Shown here: positions 14,301 through 27,315 of the stretch, in pieces
How positions within the stretch are numbered: the first letter of the stretch is position 1
How the letters are laid out: every line of letters starts with the position of its first letter
Assembly (NCBI GenBank): GCA_036897445.1
Contig: JAYMTL010000032.1
Coordinates: forward strand, 1-64,000
Direction of reading: 5' to 3'
DNA length: 64,000 bases
Origin: Pelargonium tetragonum
Lineage: Eukaryota; Streptophyta; Magnoliopsida; Geraniales; Geraniaceae
The notes under the pieces: model-generated
What the model saw: only the letters and a program-made list of their open reading frames with translations
What the model was told of the DNA's origin: nothing
The model's database searches: none
Made by a program: the position numbers and the translations under genes

Positions 14301-16100
14301 TATAGGGGAGTCTTATAGGTGTTGGTAATTGCAACTGCTTTTACTTTAAAAACTCATAAATAAAGTATCCCTTTGTTTGTAAATCTATTCGACCAAACCC
14401 CTCAATCAATTCATATTTGTGTAGCGCAATCAGCGGTTATTCCAGGATTAAGCCGGAGACTCTGTGGAGAGAAACTCCTTTGTGGAAATTCCATACCTTT
14501 GAACCTAGGCAATTCCTTTGGATTCTTGTAAAAATATTAGAATCCTTAAATTAAGGTTTTCCCAGTAGAAGTATAGCTTTATGCTTGGGTTTATCATGTA
14601 AAAAGGAAAGAAAAAGAATCCCTGCGGTTGGCTTGTAAAAAGGGTTTCTGGATACTCTATGCTATTGTTATAATATTTTACTAACTAGTCTAAGTCTCTA
14701 ATCTATTATAAGACTCTACAAGGATTTTTCATAGTATATTAGGATAACCCAGGTTTGACTAAAGAAACTAAAGTCCTGTTGTAACTTTCCAAGTATTTTC
14801 TCTGTATTTAGAATTAGCTCCAGTATAAACTAAAGAAAATCAGACCCTAAAATTCTTTTATGTTCCCCTTGTTTTAAATTTCTTGAGGAACGAGCATGCT
14901 TTCTTAAAGACCAAAATCTTCCTTGAAGATATGTGCCTTTAATTTAATTACAAGTTTTATACTTTTACTCGTCAGGTTTTCCGTATAGTTAAGGGGCTCT
15001 AAAAGCGGTAAGTACTGAAGTTCAGCTTGCCTTAATATTTTGTTAGTTTTGAGTGTCAAGAGAATCCTGTGGGGAGCCCTTTCAGACAGGAATGCTGCTG
15101 ACTAGATCGTGTTAAGATTTTAGCCCATAATTTATAGAACAGGCGATCCGCGGAGTATTCCTTTAGAGTTTCGAGTTATTTAAGCTCACAAGCATACCAT
15201 ACTGCGCAGGGAGTGGATTCCTTCTCCTTCTCGACAAAGTTTTTTGGTTAAATAAACATATATAAGGGCAGCTTCTTAAAAAAGAGTAGGAAATTTTGAC
15301 TCTGTGCACTACGGGAGAAAAAAATCTTTAAATTGAAAAAACTTGTGTAGACCTGCCTGGGCGAACTTTGAAAGAAACAAGGATTTCTTAATCGAGTGGG
15401 TGCTTGGAGATGTCAAAATTTAAATATAGAGGTCTTGGGTCATAAAAAGTCCCCTTATTAGAGGACAAGTTAAGCTAAAAAAGGAAAAGGCTTTCTGTTA
15501 CAGTTTATTACCAGACTGACTGAGCTTACGAGTCTATATAAGCGGATAGAACGTTTTAGGTATTCGCTCAGTATCACTTCGCGTGGCTTTTTTTAAGAGG
15601 CCCCTTTCTTAGCGACTACCCAACTTTGTGGTGTTATTTTTTTTTTGACATAGTTTGTTACTAGGAATAGATACGCAAAAGCCCCGGCATTCTGTGTTTA
15701 AGTTAAGGAAACCCAGTAAGAAAATAAGTGCTTCATAAGAGCTTTAAAAAATCCGGATGCGTGGAATACCTTAAAAGAAAGACTTTCCTGTAGAATAGAC
15801 TCTTACCTTGCGAGAAATTTGTCGTGATAACAGAGATTTTTATTGGCCTTGCCCGAAGTTGTAAGTAACATAAATTTGACTTTTCATACAACAATCTCTT
15901 AAAATCTTTTTATAATAACATAAGCTACTACTCGAATTTAGTACTGTTGTATTTTGGCAAAAAGGGGCCAGCATACGTAGTATCAGCTATTATAAATAAG
16001 CGGAGTATCCCCCGAACCCCTTTTCGTTTGATTTACCCATTCGTGGGAAAAAGAATCGAAATCAGCTCTTTCCTATCTAATCTAATTCTTTTTACTTAGT
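11396..16100. other. AT-rich gene desert
   Basis: There is no open frame of 60 codons or more in this stretch of about 4.7 kb on either strand, and no RNA gene or repeat was recognised. This is among the longest stop-saturated stretches of the window, consistent with heavy TAA/TAG creation. Confidence 0.6.
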
Positions 16101-16126
16101 ATAGGAGTCCCGGGTTGCCCTAATTT

Positions 16127-16192
16127 GGTATTGTAGTTCAATCGGCTAGATCTTAACCCTGGAAACTCAAGATTACGTATTTCAACTTTAGA
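16127..16192 (+). pseudogene. degenerate tRNA-like sequence
   Basis: The opening GGTATTGTAGTTCAATCGG is close to the 5' half of many tRNAs (acceptor end, U8, D-arm with GG). The D stem pairs three of four (GTTC with GATC). A CCTGGAAAC loop and a TATTTCAACTT stretch sit where the anticodon loop and T-arm would be, but neither stem holds. Asp-like or Phe-like identity cannot be decided. It is almost certainly not functional. Confidence 0.27.
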
Positions 16193-16437
16193 ATAAGTTT
16201 GTTTTTATGTTTTCTACCGGATTGTTGTATATGTCCGAGGTTGTTCGCAAGTAAGCTGTACAAAAGTTTTAGCAGTTAAGTTGTAATAGAAACTTCCTGT
16301 ATTTCTGGCAAGGTTTTCTTAGCCTTCTTTATTTTATTTAGATGTAAAAAATCTTATTCCTGAAGTTAGTAATAGGGTTTAGTCCTAAAGACAAAGTAGA
16401 ATAAATAGGTTTAGGGCAGGTAAGAAAATATTTATAA

Positions 16438-17017
16438 GAAGTGGATAAGAGTAAGATACAGAATATCGCCCCTAGGAAAGGTCAAATTATGACTAAGAGG
16501 AAAGGTGTAGCTCGTAAGAAAGGTATGCTAGGTGTGAGAAACAAGGCTAGTAAGCTGCAAAAAAACAAAGATTACAGGTATCAAGATGTTATGGGTCTAT
16601 AGGAAGATTATAAGGTATTATTGATAGTAAGACGCTAATAAAGCGACAGGTAAGATTTAGTACTATTCAAATGACTTGAACCTATTACTCAAGAAAAAGT
16701 CTTAAAATCCTTAAAATACGCATTTTTGGTATATGCCCCTTCGCCGTTCGAATTGCGTTAAAATGGGACAAACCCGGGTCTTCAAGACTATCAGAAAAGA
16801 ATGAACCAAATCGACATAGAAAGAGCGAGGATATACAGGGCACAAGAAGTGTAAGCAGCAGATAGAATAGGACTTTGTAGTGAGATTACTATACTATACT
16901 AGACTACTTACGAAAGTAACTAAAAAGGAACTGAAAGAATTTGAGTGGGATATATCCTACGAACTAATAGAGCAAGACAAGGTTTGCATGGGGATTCGCG
17001 TAGAAGAGTGTACCCTT
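16438..17017 (+). mobile_element. Ty3/Gypsy fossil fragment
   Basis: At about 16880-16980 the plus strand reads LLTKVTKKELKEFEWD followed by YE, a good match to the connection between Gypsy reverse transcriptase and RNase H (PLTKLTKKxxxFEWxxxCExAF). Upstream, 16438-16602 holds a very basic short open stretch (ARKKG, VRNKASKLQKNK) of unknown identity that may or may not belong to it. The fragment precedes the gag trace of the next fossil, so it is probably a separate copy. It is broken and without visible ends. Confidence 0.42.
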
Positions 17018-17805
17018 TGATATGTATGTAACCCGTAATTCACAGGCTTAGACTTCTTCCTCAATCTAACGGGGCTTTATTAGAAGAGTACTAGAAGCCT
17101 CTTTCTCACGCATACTGAGCTCTAAAAGCATGCTTCCCTAAAAGGACCTTTTTTTATGTTATGTATGATTTTAAGAATAGAACATAAGACTTATGTTGGC
17201 AGATATCTCAGGCTCTTTTCCTGATCTTAAGGCAACGCAAAATGCTCGGTTGAAGCCTCTTTAGACATGGGTATTTTAAGCCTATAGCCCAAACTCTCTT
17301 AAGTCTTGCCGGTATCAACAAAAGGTGGGTCAATTGACTATGTATCCTTTTACGAACTTTGACTAGAATGAGAACTAACTAAAAGCGCTAGACATCGAGA
17401 GAACTTTATCTTTTCTGTACAAAATGTAAGGAATAGGTAGGACTCTTATAAATTATAAAAAAAGGACTTCTTTGGCGAGCAATACCAAACCAGAGAACAA
17501 GAGATTATTAGGCGCACTTATTCTATACCAGAAACGAAGGAGTAATAGTGCCTATATCGAACGCAAGCTAAGGGTTCAGGATGACAGGATACACTCTAGA
17601 TTCGAGTGCTATATGCTTTCACTGTTTTAAGAAATGACAGGAAGTTTCTATTACAACTTTGACTGCTATGACGGCTACCCAAAGAGTTGGCCAATCTATT
17701 ATAGAAATTTCAACGAAAAGATTGACTCTGTGATCTGAAACTCTTGCGAATTCGTGTGAAGGCAAGCTTGCTTGGAATCTCGTTTTTGGGTTATAGAAAT
17801 AGAAA

Positions 17806-17850
17806 CTGAGAGCAGGATTCGAACCCTCAGGTGTTTTAACGGATAACTAA
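17806..17850 (-). pseudogene. tRNA 3'-half-like sequence, possible primer-binding site
   Basis: On the minus strand there is a strong T-arm core (GAGGGTTCGAATCCT) followed by GCTCTCAG in acceptor position. Upstream is a partial anticodon-arm-like piece (TTAGTTATCCGTT). On the plus strand the same bases are complementary to a tRNA 3' end and lie about 50 bases before the gag-like trace at 17859. A retrotransposon primer-binding site is therefore an alternative to a tRNA relic. The TGG expected at such a site is not present. Confidence 0.25.
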
Positions 17851-17858
17851 TATAGAAA

Positions 17859-20800
17859 AAAGAGGGAGCATTTATGGATAAGCAGCGGATAGCGGTTACT
17901 TTTAGCTTTCTAGAAGGGAGGGCTGCAGATTGGTAAATATAGGGTTCTGCTCTATTAAGCGATTCCTTGGGATAACGGAATTATTCTAACTAATAAGTGA
18001 TGTAATCCCTAGATCTTTATTTAGAAATTACTAGAATTCAAGAAGAAAAGGAAACCCCAGTTTGACTTTTACCTGTTAACTTAAAACCTAGCCTCTCCAA
18101 AAAGGCTTAAGAAAAACATCTCCAAACTTAGTTACTCAGAATTACATTACCTTGCCAATATACAGGAATTATAGTATTTACTTTATAAGACTGGAAACCT
18201 ATAAACACACGAACAACTCTCTTAAAAGCTACTTTAACTAAGAAATTCAGCAAGAAAATCTTGCACATTTATAAAGAAAGATGGCTTATATCCCAAACCT
18301 TTTGACGTAACGAATTTACTAATACTAATATAAAAAGTTTAGGATCCCAAAGTAAGGGAATCCCCCCTTTGTAGAATTCTGATACACTCTATTTCATTCT
18401 GGACTCGTTTGCCTAGGAGTAATAAAGCAAGCTAAGAGTTCGTTTAGACTTTATTAAAGAACCCTACCTAGGATCTACCTCCGGTTTAGTCAAAAATTGT
18501 ACTTAGAATTCCCTTGATCCAAAAGACTTGACTTTTACGGATCTAATACCAAATACAAATATTAGCTACAAAAGTTATTGAAATTCCTGTGACTCTAGCT
18601 TAAAAAGGGGGAATAGTGACGCCTTTTTAAGCTTATAAGTAAGATAAAAAGTGAGGTTACCTAACAGAAGAATTTCCACATCCATTTTTATACCAAATTC
18701 TTTTAGATCCAGAGCTGAAGAAAGAAGAATTCCTTTCAATTCAATTCTAAAAGAACTAAGAAAAATTTTCTTGCTTTTACATATATAGCCTTTTCACTTT
18801 CTAGGAACTCAAAATAGAGGCAATCTTTCTCTTGGCTTAATTAGTGGAACACACAGAAGAGAAACTTGCTGAGTGGGCCCTTTGCTACTCGGCTTAAATC
18901 TTTCTAACAGGACATAGCATAGTACAGATCGCTGCTATAACTTATCTGCTCTAATAAGAATATAGAGGACCTGATTTCTCCTGTCAACTTTCTTATTCTC
19001 TTTTATATGTCTCTTACTTGTTAATACTAAACCTTAGTTGACTATTTGGTACTTGCAACTAATGTAGAATTGAACTCCTCGGCTTTCTAAGAATTGTTAC
19101 TCGGAAGCTTATTAGAACGAATTCCTTTTTAGTCTCCACTTTGTTTCAAGTCTTTATCGCACACTAGCTTTAGAGTTCTCTAGGAGTTGGAAAGGAGCAC
19201 GGGAACAACCCTTACTTTAGTATAGCTTTCGGAAACTTCAGGAAGAATTTTCTGGAAAAGATCTTCTAAATTCCAATAAACCTCTCTGCCAGGTTCCTTG
19301 TAAGAGGTTGTTGGACCTCTTTTGCTTCCTATACATCCTTCTATTTGACTTGGTTTCTTGTTAACTAAGGTGAACCGATATAAGACAGAGGAGCTTTTAA
19401 TGAGCTTTCCTTTCGGGTTCTCGGAACTTTATTAAAAGGTTATATATTGGAAGTTGCCAATTACTATAGGAGAGTGCTAGACCAGAATTTGGATCTTCTA
19501 TTCCTTAACACTAAAGCAAGTAGGCAGGCTCTGTCCAATTTCCTCCTAAAGCCCTGAGCTAGAGCTTACTTATGATGGGGAATTTAATAAGCAGACTGCA
19601 AAGCATATCTACCCTTTTTCTCCACAGGGTAAGCAGAAAGCACTAACAAGAAGCAACCTTTACCCCGCGGGAGAAACTCCTAATTACAAATCCGAAGAAA
19701 TTTATATATACCTATCTTAAGAGGCTGGAGTCGCAAAAGGGGCACCCATTAATTAAAAGACTATAACAACTTCATGTCATACACTTCTTTCTCTTGTTTT
19801 TATACTCCCCCGGATCTTAAAAACCTCGTATAAAGGTTCCGTACTAATGTAAAATATATATCTATTTTAAACGAGTGCTACCAATCTTATCAGCTCCTCT
19901 AAAACGTGGACTCTCTTCCTATTCATTATTCAAATTCTTTTTAGGAAGTCCTTTAAAGAAAGGAAATTATATAAACTCGATTCCTTTCATTTAGCTGCTC
20001 ATAAAGACTGTACAAGGGAGAGTTTCTCATATGCACCCCCGGTACTGCTAAAAATCTAATAAGGGGTTTTATAATACGTGTGTAGAAAAGCTTTCTTGTG
20101 TGTTTACCTACCAGTCTACTTTTTTTGTGCAACGGGACTTGAAACAGCTGCATCTTTGAAAAAGAAACCCGCTTGAATCAATGTCTTAACTTTGACTTCC
20201 GGTAGCCTTATTAGTCTGTAAAGTACAGAAGAGAATCTACTAAAAGAGAGCTTGCTCTATCTCTATATCAGAGGTTTCCTGTGACTTGTATTAAATGTCA
20301 ATACTTCTGCTATGGGTTAGTCCAAAACTCCCAACGACACCTTTTTTATAGAAAGCGTACATTTCCACGACAAATTCTGAGTTAAATTCAGTTAAAAGCT
20401 CTTTTTCCTATGTTGAAAGGCATCAAAAAGGGATTAAAAGGTATGCATCATTGGGCACATAAACAAGATATCTCGTGGGTAACAAATTTAAGGAACGTAC
20501 AAGATAAAAAGGAAGGGGGTTACAGATGAGAAGAGTTAACCGAGTAAGGAAACTTTCCTTTGACAAAAGAAGAAAGTTGCTATCATTCGTCCTTTGCTTT
20601 AGGGAATCGCATTAGGAAGCTAAGAATAGTGTAATGATTCCGGATAAGAAAAAAAGGAGAAACCAATTGACTGCCACTTGATGTTGCTGTTTTCGAAGTG
20701 AGCTTTAATTCCAAGAACCAGAATAGAAAGGAGCGCTAGCCAAAGAACTTCCATTAAATTTGCTAACTTTCTTGAGTCATCTTGTGAAAAGTCTATTTCT

Positions 20801-22410
20801 TTTGAAGTGCGTTTCTCTTTATAAAAATGACCAGCTCCTATAAGAGAAATGAGAGAAAAATCCTAGTTCTAAGGCTCTTAAATTAAAAAGGATTTCTATT
20901 AAATAAAGTGTAATGAAAAGCTAGGACTTCCGGAAATTATAACCAATGACACTTTGGGAATGATTTGCCCGCTCTAACGTGAATGAAAGATGTCAATAAA
21001 TACAATTCATACAGGAACTTTTTACACCCTATTTCACTGACTCTTTAGAATTGATAGATTTGAGTCACAGAGAATTTCATTCATTATATAAGTCATTCTA
21101 AAATTTCTTACTTTTTAGGGCAGCAATTCAAGGGAGTCAGAGCTTTTCCTCCTCTTCGTCTTAAGAGCTTTCTGAGGAACTAGCCTTGGTTAGTAGGGCG
21201 AATCTCCTCTTTCTTACTCCTTATCTTCTTATGAGCCTTGATAGGCTTTCTTATTATATTCTATACCTGCTCTTTACAGCCTGACTCTTCATCATAGCTA
21301 GACCTACACCCTACTAGTAGAAGACTACTCTTATGGGATATACCAACCCTAGTCTTAGCTATCACTGTCCTCTGTATCCTGAGAGTTTTCTAATTCCACC
21401 TTAATTACAAAATGACTAAACCTTCCTTCATACCTATACTCTTAGTCTGTACCTTCTCAAATAGAACCCTCCCGAAAACCCCGCTTTGTGACTCTTCATA
21501 ACTATCTTAACACTTATACTTTTCTTAATCTTTGCAGTAATATGTACCTCCCTTTGCAATTTATCCTACATGGAAAACCTAGAATCGGAGGAACAAATAA
21601 GATGCTTTAGAGCTACCGCTTTCACTTAAACTGAAATTTTAGGAATAACAAATTAGCTCCGACTATAGTGTTAGTAGTTCCCTCCGCTTTCCCTGCTACT
21701 AACTAAATAAGTAAGATGTCAAACTCCGAATTTGCTGTCTACTATTACTATGGAGTCTATATTCTGGATTATAGGAGTTAGCAAAAGGAGACCCCTTTAT
21801 CTTATAAAAAGTTAGGAGGTCCATTATGTTGTATATCTAGGTATTCTATCTAATAAGTTTTCCTATTCCTTAGATTCTAGTTAAGCTAAAAAAAGACTAC
21901 CTGAAAAAAGAGGATGAAGTGTATCCTATTTACCTTTGTTCAATTAGGGAAAGTTACAATTCCTTTTTAAGAGATTTCACAAACGAAAAGGAAAAGAGAT
22001 CCCTTCATAGATTCTATTTAATAGAACATAACCTGGTTTATACTAAACCCCTTGGCTTACCTTTTTACTTAAAATCCTCTTTATCTAGGAACCCAGAACT
22101 TGAGGTAAGGATAGCCCAGCCTCTCGAAGAAAAACCTCTCTCTTTTGCTTATAAGTCTAACTAATTTAGAAAAAGGGAAACTCCTTACACTACGTAACTA
22201 CTCAGCTTTTTGTCCTATTCCCGAGTCAATTCCTTGGATTTCTTTATTTGTCCTCGTGGAGATATAGGAAGAGTAAGGGACATCAAATTAAAGGCAGAAT
22301 CCCTAGATTTAAGCTTCTCTATTTCATATGGATTGCCGGATACTATAAATAAAGGACAGCAGAACAAGAAGAAAGTAACCTTCTCACTACTCTATATTAA
22401 GATTGATTAA
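17859..22410 (+). mobile_element. Ty3/Gypsy LTR retrotransposon fossil
   Basis: Three family traces lie in order on the plus strand. The first is a gag-like piece at 17859-17933 (MDKQRIAVTFSFLEGRAADW, compare xDKxKixFalSfLeGxAxxW). The second is a reverse transcriptase connection piece at 19447-19520 (VANYYRRV, compare FANYYRRF). The third is integrase: an N-terminal-like piece near 21990-22070 (YLIEHNLVYTK) and the core piece SYGLPDTINKG near 22322-22354, compare YGLPDTIxSDRG. The order is that of a complete element, but LTRs were not found. The gap between connection and integrase is about 1.4 kb longer than usual, suggesting an insertion. The element is broken many times and looks old. Ends are approximate. 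Confidence 0.5.
20644..20848. repeat. diverged repeat, copy A
   Basis: This copy shares the exact 24-base word at 20707-20730 with 41803-41826. Similarity continues for about 12 bases with one indel, and weaker similarity extends to a shared TCCTATAAGAGAA word at 20837-20848. The spacing between the two words differs by 13 bases between copies. A stop-to-stop frame of about 85 codons runs antisense across this copy. It lies inside the first Gypsy fossil, between its connection and integrase traces, so it is either element sequence or part of an insertion there. Confidence 0.5.
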
Positions 22411-25400
22411 GGAACACGAGCAGAAGCCTTGATAGTGAGTTTACCTGTTTATTGGTTGTTTAGAAATTAGCGCTGCGTATCCTATAGGTTATTCTTTTTC
22501 ATTCCTATCGTTGTTAAGAAAGCCTCCTGTTAAACCTTTTACTGCTTGGTAAGCCATTCCCTCTATTCTGAAGCCGAGTTTACTAGGAAAAATCTCTATA
22601 TTTAGAGATTGTTTAATAAGTTTCCTTAAGGTTTTCCTTTATTAAGAAGTTGGTTATTCATTGTCTACCTTTTTTGTAAATAAGAAAGCCAGGCTCAACA
22701 TAGCTACAACAAGACAGAATGAAGACAATACACGAGTTCAAGTCGCACACGATATCCCAGATACTTCGTAAACTCTATGAGATTCTTTCTTTTAAGGCCT
22801 TGTATTTATTAATGAGGTTTTTTCCACAGGTTTCTTTAGTTAGACAGTTTTCCTATTCCTTATCCTGAATCTTTTAACTAGAATACAGAAGGACACTTAG
22901 AACACTAATAGCAGCAAAAGCAGTTCCTTATTACTACCCCGCTTGTTTTAGAAAGTTTATTAGTGAGGACTTCTTAAAATGTATTTCATTTGGATTTACT
23001 TATTCCTAACTACTTTTTTTATATTAGTAAGAAAGTTTTTATGGACTAGAATCACTGTCCTTCAAAGATTTTATTAGAAAGAAGTTTTATTCTACCTAAA
23101 CCAGTGGTATCCCTTATCTGAAGAATGAGTAATATAAGTTAAAATCTTCTGTTAAGTTACAGTCTTTAGAAATTCCAGTTAAAACCTATTCCTAGGTTTG
23201 GGCAAGATATCCTCGGGTTCATATCTTTCCTTATTTTTTATACTTCCAAATAGCAGCTGCTTCATTTACAGTAAAAGTCCCCCTTACCTTAAGAGCCTCA
23301 CAGTCGCTTATGTTTTTAAAAGAGATTTTATAAAAATCCTTGCTAAAAAAATTTATAAAACATTAAGGACAAGTTAATAAAAGGTAAAACCTGTGATACG
23401 GAAGTTCCCAAAATGAACTTCGTATTCTCTGCCCTAAGGATCCCTAGAAAATCTAGTAGCTTAAGACTATAAGGAAATCCGGGGTCCGGTAGTATATAAA
23501 AAGACCCTTAACTCGACTCGTAGTTTTGAAAGGGGGTGAACTAATTGGAGCAGGATAGAATCCGGATAAGCAAAAACCCCAAAAAGAAGGCGCAGTTCTC
23601 GCATGCTGTAAGAAAATGACTTTTAGAAAGTCTTTAATAACAGGAAATAACCAAAACTATAGCAAACCTTTGGAAAATCTAGAGGAGTTGTTCATAATAA
23701 GAAGTTTCTTGCTATAGTAAGGTGGTTTTATCTTATTTATCAGAAAGAGTTTACCTCGTTAAAGGACTGCTCTGAGTGATATATAAGATTCCGGGTTGAC
23801 TCGGGTTCCCTTTAACTAAAACCTAAGCCTGCTTTTCTTTTTCACTTTGTTCGGGCTATGCCTGAAAAAGAGTTCCTTTTAAAATTAGATGCTTTTTGAC
23901 TTCCAAGACTACAAGCAATCCATATAGGATGGCTGAATCGGAGATGCCGTAACAAGGAGGGACCTGTAGGTTTTGAAGAGATCAACTCTCCGCTTAGTTA
24001 TGAACTTGCCACGACTTTTTGTGAAGAACCCTGCTTTCAAGTTTTTGCTTATACGCGTTAGGTGCTGAATTTCCTTTTATTCTCTAAATTTTCGTATTCC
24101 TTTAGCTCGCAGTAACTGGTTTACTCTATATCCCTATTAGATTAGGTAATACCACAATAACTCTGCTCTGCGCCCAAGAGTTTTATTCCGCGATCCTTTT
24201 TTTAACAATAGCGCCCCTATGTCTAATTTCCAGAGGCACCTGTTTAGTTTTTATCCTTTTTTCTAGTCTTGGTAGATATGCTAAAAGTTCCTTGAAACTT
24301 TAGACTCCCTCACAGTTAGAGCCCGCCTAAATAAACTATATACTAATATTCCCAAGAAGAAATCGATGAATTTAAGGCCTTTTTCATTCTATTTACTACT
24401 GCACTTGGACACTCGGGCTCCCCGGAAAGAAGGAAAACTCTATAGGAATGCTTTCATTTAGTAACTGAGCTCGGTTCTACTTTTTACAGAATAAAGAGCT
24501 AGGGGTTGCGCTTCAACATTAGGAAAAGAAATTAGTAAACCTCGAATGAGTTAAGATATTTCATGGATAAGAAGGCACCCTCAAATATCAAATAAAAGAA
24601 TTCTTCCTTAGATATTGTTCTACTGGATACCTAGGAAAGTCCCTCCTTTTTATTCTTACAAAAAGTAAGCAGTAATATGACACGCACAAAGAAGGGGTTG
24701 TTCATATTATCTGCAAGTAACGCTCTAAAGTCAACGAAATCTAGTAAGAATAAAGTAAGATAGAGACTTCAGTAGTAGAGAAGGCGGTAAGTATAGAAAT
24801 ATCCCCTTCAAGACTCCCACTAATAAGTTAATAAAACCTGCTGTAAGGCCTTTTTCATTGAATGCTTATATATATATTTTATATAAGAGTTCTTAAAAGC
24901 AGAGCCTTTTCGCTTTACTTTATAGTGGGTTGTGTAGAAGAATCAAGTCTATAAATTTTCCTGGTTGATAAACCACTTTGAAGGCACCTGAAACTTGTTT
25001 TTTCAGTGTAAATAGGATCTAGAACTCGTTTTATTGAATATTATGGCTATATCCTTTAATTAGCTTCACTCTAAAAATACTGGCATGACTGTAAAGTTCT
25101 CTTTTTCTTTTTAATTCTCCCGTAAATCGAAGTTAATTAGGGGCTACCTAGTAGGGGTTTTTGAACTCATATCTCATATTATTTAGTACATTTAAAGGTA
25201 TCCTAGATTATTCTCCGAGAAAAGGATAGCTTCATAGATTTGAAATTAACAAAGGCTAGCTATTTAGATTCTAAAAACCAAAAGGAAACTCTACTTATTC
25301 TGAACTGCTCGTTAAGCCTTGATCGCACTTATGCCTTCTTTTTTAAGCAGTAATTAGGTCCCTAACCTTTTTTAGAACCAAGAGATTTTGTCAAATTCAG

Positions 25401-27315
25401 AAAGAAAAGTACCCCTCCTCTAGTTCTATCTCAAATAAGTATTTCCATCTTAATCTTAACAAAATTCTTTCTAGTTTTTGTCGTAATTTTAATAAAGAAG
25501 TGTGTATATTATAAGGCTATACGGCCCCTTTTTTGTATTGGCTGTAAAGCAAAAACTAGGATCTAGTGAAATATAATTTAAGTAAATTCTTTTGTTTGCC
25601 CTTACAATTGCTCTGGAGTAATCCTAAGAGGGATACCCGGTAGTCTATAACCCCAACTTTCTCCCAATAAAATAGAATTAGCTGCTCCATCCCAAACCCA
25701 AAGGAAACTTCTCCTAGAATCGTCCTTTTAGGGTCTGGCAAAAGTTAAGCTGCTTGGTTTAATAAACAAAATCTGAGTTTTACTATACTCAAAGCATCCT
25801 TACAGCGGAGCTCTAGAAACTCCCTTTTTAGTTGACTATAATTCTATATTAAAGTCAAAACTATGTTAAAAATCTCGAAGTTCGGTTAGGGGTCCCAAAT
25901 AAGACTTATAGCCAAGAGTACAGGAGTAACTCAGAGCTAATCTAAGCGAAATTACGCATTCCCTTTTAAAAGGGGCATCCTTGCTTTATAAAAGCTTTGC
26001 CTGCAAAAGAAGAATGTTATTTATATTCTTTTTTAGAGTATCTATTACTTCAAGAGAGTCGTACAACAACCAATAAGTTAGAAAAGATCCCATAGAATTC
26101 ATTTTATTTAGCTGCCCAAAAAATGCAATGCTTGTGCGGTTATATCAAAAACAACATATACTCTCTACTAGAGTCAAGAAACCTAGTATCTAAAAAGGGT
26201 TCTTAGTGGAGAAGGCTTGGATAAAACTGAGTATCTAATTTATAGGGTTGCCCTTCCTCTGCATATTCTGTGGAATTGAATTTTCTTTTTTTTATTAAAA
26301 GAGAAAAACTGTAATTGTAATAAAAAGAAAATATAAGGAAGGAAAACATAAAGTCGGCTATTCTCTGAATGACACGAGGGTATTCCCTAAAAATAAAAAT
26401 ATTAAACTAAACTTCCCCTTAATGCAGCGGGTCCTTGAGGATAAAGTCCCCTTTTTAGAGTTGTGAGTCAAAGCTTTACGTGTTTATTTAGCATTAAGCC
26501 CCTTTTGAACAGTATACCGTAGAATAGTATAAAGTTCAAGACAAGCATCTGGTTGGTAAAATATAGAAAAAACTCGGAATGGAAGCCCCTAAGGTGTGGA
26601 CAACCCTACTCCTGGCCTGGCGTTAAATGCTGTGGGTAAGACAAAGATTTTAATTATATTAATAGACGTAGAGAGGAAGCCGGAAACTCCTAGAAAAAGA
26701 TGTAAAAATCGAAGTATTTAGTGTTTATAACTTCAAATTTATGCAAGCTTTTCCGGAAAAGGGTTGTATATTTAGATATGAGTGCCGTATCAAGGGAACT
26801 TTAAAGTGCTAAGAAACTAAACCCGCTGCTGTAGGTTAAAATCCTGTATATACGCAAAAAGAAAATTAAGTTTGTACTTTGGTTATAAAAGTTCCATATG
26901 GTAAGTAAGAATAAAAGCTTGCTTAAATAGGTATTTCTAAGGCGGGTTACTCCGCCAGTTATCGACTGCATCACTCCTAAGCCTTTTCTGTAATAGAGTG
27001 CGGGACTTAAAGTAAGATTTATAACTTCCCGGATTAACCCCCCTTATATATGTTATGTGAGCGACCCTTATAATACTCTAGTAATACTCCTTATCGTAAC
27101 TACAAAGCACTCCACTGTATGCTGGGACTTTTTTTTATAATAGCTGGAATAGACCACAAAATAAAGCAAAAGTGGAACTCAACTCTAATGAGAATGAGAG
27201 GTATTAAGATCTCTAAACGATTAAGTATAAATTTTTATTAAAGTAAAGTCGAGACTAAACTTCTCGGTTTTAAGGGATACCTTTCCTCTGGCAAATCACG
27301 AAGCTTACGTGCTAA
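22411..27315. other. AT-rich gene desert
   Basis: No gene was recognised. The first part, to about 22.9 kb, may be the tail of the Gypsy fossil, but no 3' LTR is evident. An open frame at 25556-25741 (minus) has no family signature. The remainder shows the usual stop-dense, TpA-rich texture. Confidence 0.55.

Noticed and set aside
20839-20847. TATAAGAGA as a plant mitochondrial promoter (also at 28775-28783 and 41948-41956)
   Set aside because: It fits the CRTAAGAGA-type core loosely, but with a non-organellar reading of the window and no gene downstream it is better treated as part of a repeat.
23945-23975. Possible small-subunit rRNA 3' end (CCGTAACAAGG...ACCTGTAGG)
   Set aside because: Only an 11-base word and a gapped partial match; no other rRNA landmark nearby.
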